Shown piece after piece: positions 61,302 to 64,000 of a stretch of 64,000 bases of DNA. The position numbers and the translations under genes were made by a program. Source of the DNA: Fragum whitleyi (Eukaryota > Mollusca > Bivalvia > Cardiida > Cardiidae); assembly GCA_948146395.1 (NCBI GenBank), contig OX411544.1, positions 54,141,933 to 54,205,932 of the forward strand, given 5' to 3'. Under the pieces are notes generated by a model, which saw only the letters and a list, made by a program, of their open reading frames with translations, was not told the origin of the DNA and ran no database searches. Numbering within the stretch: position 1 is the first letter of the stretch; every line of letters begins with the position of its first letter.

Positions 61302-61380
61302 GTTGGCCGCTAAATCTTCTTATAATATTTTCCAAAAATGTATTCTGTGGGGCCACAAGGCCCCTTCTAGCCCCCGGCAT
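61302..61380 (-). CDS. eag: EAG potassium channel, coding exon 1 (start codon, PAS-cap)
   Basis: 79 nt: 26 codons plus one base, then a consensus donor C|GTAAGT. The protein starts [20 protein letters not shown] and continues RRFSGQ. The APQNTFL block is the hallmark N-terminus (PAS-cap) of EAG/ERG/ELK channels, and LENIIRR favours EAG. The ATG at 61380-61378 has A at -3 and an in-frame TAA 18 nt upstream (61401-61399), so translation cannot start further 5' in this exon. The split base C joins AT of exon 2 to give His27. The PAS-cap contacts the gating machinery in this family. The exon is short and has no long frame of its own, so ORF calling alone misses it. Confidence 0.95.
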
Positions 61381-61760
61381 AATATCCTTTCTATTCCTTT
61401 AGAAGAGCTTCAGTCGAAAATAAATCCAATTTCTTGTTTCCATTATCAGACATCACAAGGAATATTAAATATCACTCGAAATTACTAAAAGCTTATCCAC
61501 TGCTATAGTATACGAACTTTTAAAAACCGGCTTTATTTGGCTATCCTAACATATTCGTAGAAATATCCGATAAATTCCATGTGTTTATCCTAGTGAAATA
61601 GTTAAGCGACATGACTTCAAAAATTTTCCTTCGATCTCAAAAGCAAATAAAACAGGCTACTTGTTCAATACCGTCAATTTAACAATTCTGCGACCCCGAG
61701 ATCGATCTACGATTGGAAACAATATTAATGTGCTTTTCAAACTCCCTGCGCATGCGCGTT
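61381..61760 (-). promoter_or_regulatory. eag: 5' UTR and candidate proximal promoter of eag
   Basis: The region directly 5' of the start codon. It has no repeat family match and ends at a perfect NRF1-type site. No TATA box at a convincing position was seen. Transcription start not determined; an upstream non-coding exon is also possible. Confidence 0.45.
61747..61758. promoter_or_regulatory. NRF1-type site TGCGCATGCGCG
   Basis: Exact match to the known NRF1 consensus YGCGCAYGCGCR, palindromic core GCGCATGCGC. It lies 367 bp upstream of the eag ATG in an otherwise CpG-poor window. NRF1 sites are typical of TATA-less animal promoters. Confidence 0.6.
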
Positions 61761-61893
61761 ACAGGTAATTATTTACCTGGCAGTTTATTTTTAACCGCGT
61801 CCTGTCAATTCCCAAGCGGCAATGGTGTCTATAGTTGCCATAGCGACAGTTGACATTCAAGTGAAGCTTACTCGCTGGAGATAATGGTCGTGA

Positions 61894-61901
61894 TGACGTA
61901 A
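61894..61901. promoter_or_regulatory. CRE-like site TGACGTAA
   Basis: A one-base variant of the TGACGTCA CREB site, about 0.5 kb upstream of the ATG. Short motif, so weak alone. An imperfect RFX X-box-like GTTGCCATAGCGAC lies at 61834-61847. Confidence 0.3.
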
Positions 61902-61907
61902 ACGGTG

Positions 61908-62115
61908 TCTAGCGTTAAGCTTGGAACCAGCCTTGTGTCGCTCTAGTAGAAAATGGGACTTTATTTTTCATAGATTATGTGTAGCGTGAAGCTTGGAACC
62001 AGAAACGTTTCGCGCTTAGAAATAATGAATTCTTTTTCAAAGAGCAATGTCTTGCGCGAAACTTAGATACCAAAGAGGTGTCGCACTAGTTGAAAGGGAT
62101 TTATTTTTTTACATT
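61908..62115. repeat. Diverged tandem repeat, ~70-bp period, three units
   Basis: Units start (T/C)TAGCGTTAAGCTTGGAACC (61909), TAGCGTGAAGCTTGGAACCA (61981) and TTGCGCGAAACTTAGATACC (62051). Each continues with a GTGTCGC or GTTTCGC motif and an A/T-rich tail. Upstream of the candidate eag promoter. Confidence 0.75.
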
Positions 62116-62299
62116 CTTTTTTTATTCATTTTTTAAACGATGTCCATTGAAATTTTTTTTATAATGATTAAAATAGTTGCCATAACGATATTTCTGTAAT
62201 GATGATATTTCATGATAATGCTGAACCATTTTTTTCCATTTTTCCTTTACAAGAAAAATGTGAACCGTAGTTAGAAATATGTGAAATGTACAAGATGAG
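62116..62299. other. AT-rich upstream sequence
   Basis: T-rich, nothing recognised. Confidence 0.5.
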
Positions 62300-62830
62300 T
62301 TATTTTTGAATGATATTGGAATGAAATTGAAAGAAATCGATGCGTGTGTCTCGAGCGAAATTCAAGGGAGGTAACACAATATCGCTAATTTCGACGAACT
62401 TTCCTTTAAGGTAGTGGACCCGTAATAGTTCTGCAATGTTTCAGAGGTAATGAACTTTAACAGTGTTAACCGAGGTTTCCTAATGATTTTCATTAGGAAA
62501 CCTCGGTAAACATTGTAAAAGTTCATGAGGTCCGAAATGTTGTGGAACTATTACGGGCCCACTACCTTAACAAAGCACACGTACTTCTCTGTTCGTGTGT
62601 CGTCATGGACCAATCAGTCCCTTTAAAGCTACACCAGAATTTAAAACAATACAATGATTTAATCATGTCGAAAGAAATGTGGACTGTTTAGAGCGATTTA
62701 AAAGCGTTTATAACAATTTTGGAGAGTTTTTAAGTGCTAGGAGTGAGTGATTTGAACAAATTGAATGAAGCGCTGATCGATCGACTTAGAATGTTTTTGA
62801 TCGAGATGAATATCAAATCCATGATTTTGA
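62300..62830. mobile_element. MITE-1 copy M, split by MITE-8
   Basis: Left part has GGAATGAAATTGAAAGAAAT, GGGAGGTAACACAATATCGC and TAATTTCGACGAAC. Right part has GGAGAGTTTTTAAGTGCTAG, TTGAATGAAGCGCTGATCGA and TTTTTGATCGAGATGAATAT. MITE-8 sits at the TTAA in the middle. Confidence 0.7.
62410..62566. mobile_element. MITE-8 intact copy, TTAA flanks, 157 bp
   Basis: TTAA at 62406-62409 and 62567-62570. Ends GGTAGTGGACCCGTAATAGT and ACTATTACGGGCCCACTACC. The centre CCGAGGTTTCCTAATGA pairs with TCATTAGGAAACCTCGG, so nearly the whole element is a hairpin. piggyBac-type by its TTAA duplication. Confidence 0.88.
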
Positions 62831-63061
62831 TACATGTAAGTGTGCCGAAATTCAAATATTATAGTAGTACAAAATTACTATTCTGTGTAATTAATGAACT
62901 GGCAGGGTGGGGCTTAACTGTGACGAGTTTGGCGAGTTTACTTTTCAATTGTTTGGGTTTTTTCAAATTTCAGTCGGTAATCATCGTTAACGCGTGCAAA
63001 TAATTGTATCCTAAAACCTAAAGGATTCGCGTGCTTTGATAGAGTGAACGTATTTCATCGT

Positions 63062-63125
63062 TTGGTTACCAAGGCCTCGTAACTTCAGCTTGATTTAGCT
63101 GAAGTTACGAGGATTTGGTTACCAA
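63062..63125. repeat. Stem-loop, 29-bp arms, 6-bp loop
   Basis: TTGGTTACCAA.. and CCTCGTAACTTCAGCT pair with AGCTGAAGTTACGAGG and ..TTGGTTACCAA around TGATTT; only two adjacent mismatches in 29. 64 nt in all, about 1.7 kb upstream of the eag ATG. It could be a pre-miRNA, a small foldback element or a cruciform. Confidence 0.85.
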
Positions 63126-63639
63126 CCTACGATTTCTGGTCTAAAGTTATTGATGTCGACTCTCTTTAGAAGTAGGTCATTTTAGATAAAAGCTGATTAC
63201 CCTTAAACTTAGGTGCAACGACCCGTTACTTAGGCTTCGCCCTGCCAGGGCATTAATCATGGATAATACAAGAAAGACTAACTATGGAACACCAATATCG
63301 ACATATTATCGCGCTTAGTTTTCCTGTGACTCGATACTATTGGTTTCAGGTGATATTATACCTTTGTTTCCATTTCACAACTGCACAATGGATGCGTTTT
63401 TAACTCTATTGGTTTTCATAAATATGTCTCCGTGCTTTAACGAGCCTGTTCTATTGACCTTCTTCTGCGCGTTAACAGAACGTTTTTATTTTTGACAAAA
63501 TGGTTCAAACAAATCGGCATCAATTAAAAATACTTTGTTTCTGTTTTTTTACAATTAACCAAAAGTATTGGAGAGGCGAAATTCAAATAACGAAAGACAT
63601 GCCTGGTGCATATAAACAGGACAAATGTATGTTTGTTTG
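63126..63639. other. Unannotated stretch upstream of eag
   Basis: No exon, RNA gene or repeat family recognised. Confidence 0.5.
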
Positions 63640-63832
63640 AATGGGATTTTACGACCATTTCAACATTTTTACAGTTATATCGCGGAGACTGGCATACCTA
63701 ACAATGGTTTACTTGTATTTCCCTCAGCAGTACTACCATACACCCTTTCGTAGCCTCCAGCTGCTATCCACATAGGTTACTATTATCAAACCATTGTTAG
63801 GAGACCAATAGTCTGAAATGATGAGTGCTTTG
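63640..63832 (-). mobile_element. SINE family V copy 4, 5'-truncated
   Basis: On the minus strand: CAATGGTTTGATAATAGTAA, CTATGTGGATAGCAGCTGGA, GGCTACGAAAGGGTGTATGG, CCATTGTTAGGTATGCCAGT, CGCGATATAACTG. The tRNA-like head is missing. Confidence 0.72.
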
Positions 63833-63961
63833 AAATATACCGAGAAATGAACTTAAAGGGTGACCCTACTATTTTGGCGACAAACCATATATACAGCGTG
63901 AATCTGGGTTTCGTCTTTTTGCAATTTTTAACAGTTTACAGGCCCCTTTACAGGCCTGTAT

Positions 63962-64000
63962 CGCTCCACTGGCTTTAATAGCCACAGGCTTTCGTTAAAC
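63962..64000 (+). mobile_element. Start of a family B-like element, cut by the window end
   Basis: CGCTCCACTGGCTTTAATAG then CCACAGGCTTTCG resembles the 5' end of family B (AGCTCCACTGGCTGAAAGCC). Only 39 bp are visible. Confidence 0.5.

Noticed and set aside
61303..61488. Plus-strand 61-codon frame at exon 1
   Set aside because: It is the antisense shadow of the EAG start exon.
62734..63003. 89-codon plus-strand frame starting MLGVSDLNKLNEALIDR
   Set aside because: Its start lies in the right half of MITE-1 copy M; no domain recognised in the rest.

Overview
This is animal nuclear DNA, and the interspersed repeats point to a bivalve mollusc. It is AT-rich, has long introns, and is packed with short transposon relics and simple repeats. 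Two repeat families that begin AGCTCACCTGAGC or AGCTCCACTGGC and carry a CGTC-rich 5' minisatellite are of a kind common in bivalve genomes. No bacterial, viral or plasmid features were seen.

One gene can be supported: the 5' part of an ether-a-go-go (EAG, KCNH1/KCNH5-type) voltage-gated potassium channel on the minus strand. Coding exon 1 (61302-61380) encodes the N-terminal PAS-cap, and exon 2 (9074-9304) encodes most of the PAS domain core. Both lie on the same strand, both are cut in phase 1, and both have consensus splice sites, so they join in frame across a 51,997-bp intron 1. Positions 1-9073 are the start of intron 2. Positions above 61380 hold the 5' UTR and candidate promoter, with a perfect NRF1-type site about 0.37 kb upstream of the ATG. 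The rest of the channel (second half of PAS, six transmembrane segments, pore, cyclic-nucleotide-binding-homology domain) lies outside the window at lower coordinates.

The remaining ~63 kb is almost all transposon-derived and non-coding. The most abundant family (here MITE-1, about 15 full or partial copies of ~440 bp) has TA target sites, TIRs starting CAGTTAAC and a central palindrome. Other families are MITE-2 (fragments around TCAGTCTGCGCAGTCTGAC), MITE-3, MITE-4 (GGGCCCGAGG ends), MITE-5 (GTGCAAAGCGGG palindrome), MITE-6 (ATGAGCCTGTGCGTGAC ends), a Mutator-like family with 9-10-bp target duplications, two TTAA-flanked piggyBac-like palindromic elements, four tRNA-type SINE copies of one family plus two other SINEs, and several Helentron/pearl-like rolling-circle elements built of 150-180-bp tandem units. 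Several sites are nested, the deepest (55.8-59.0 kb) four levels deep.

No second protein-coding gene, RNA operon, CRISPR array or defence-like system was recognised. The best leads are the split EAG gene and its promoter, the higher-order 166/178-bp arrays in the rolling-circle-like elements, matched arm changes in the MITE-1 palindrome, and several near-perfect stem-loops. All family names rest on reading the sequence; no database search was possible.
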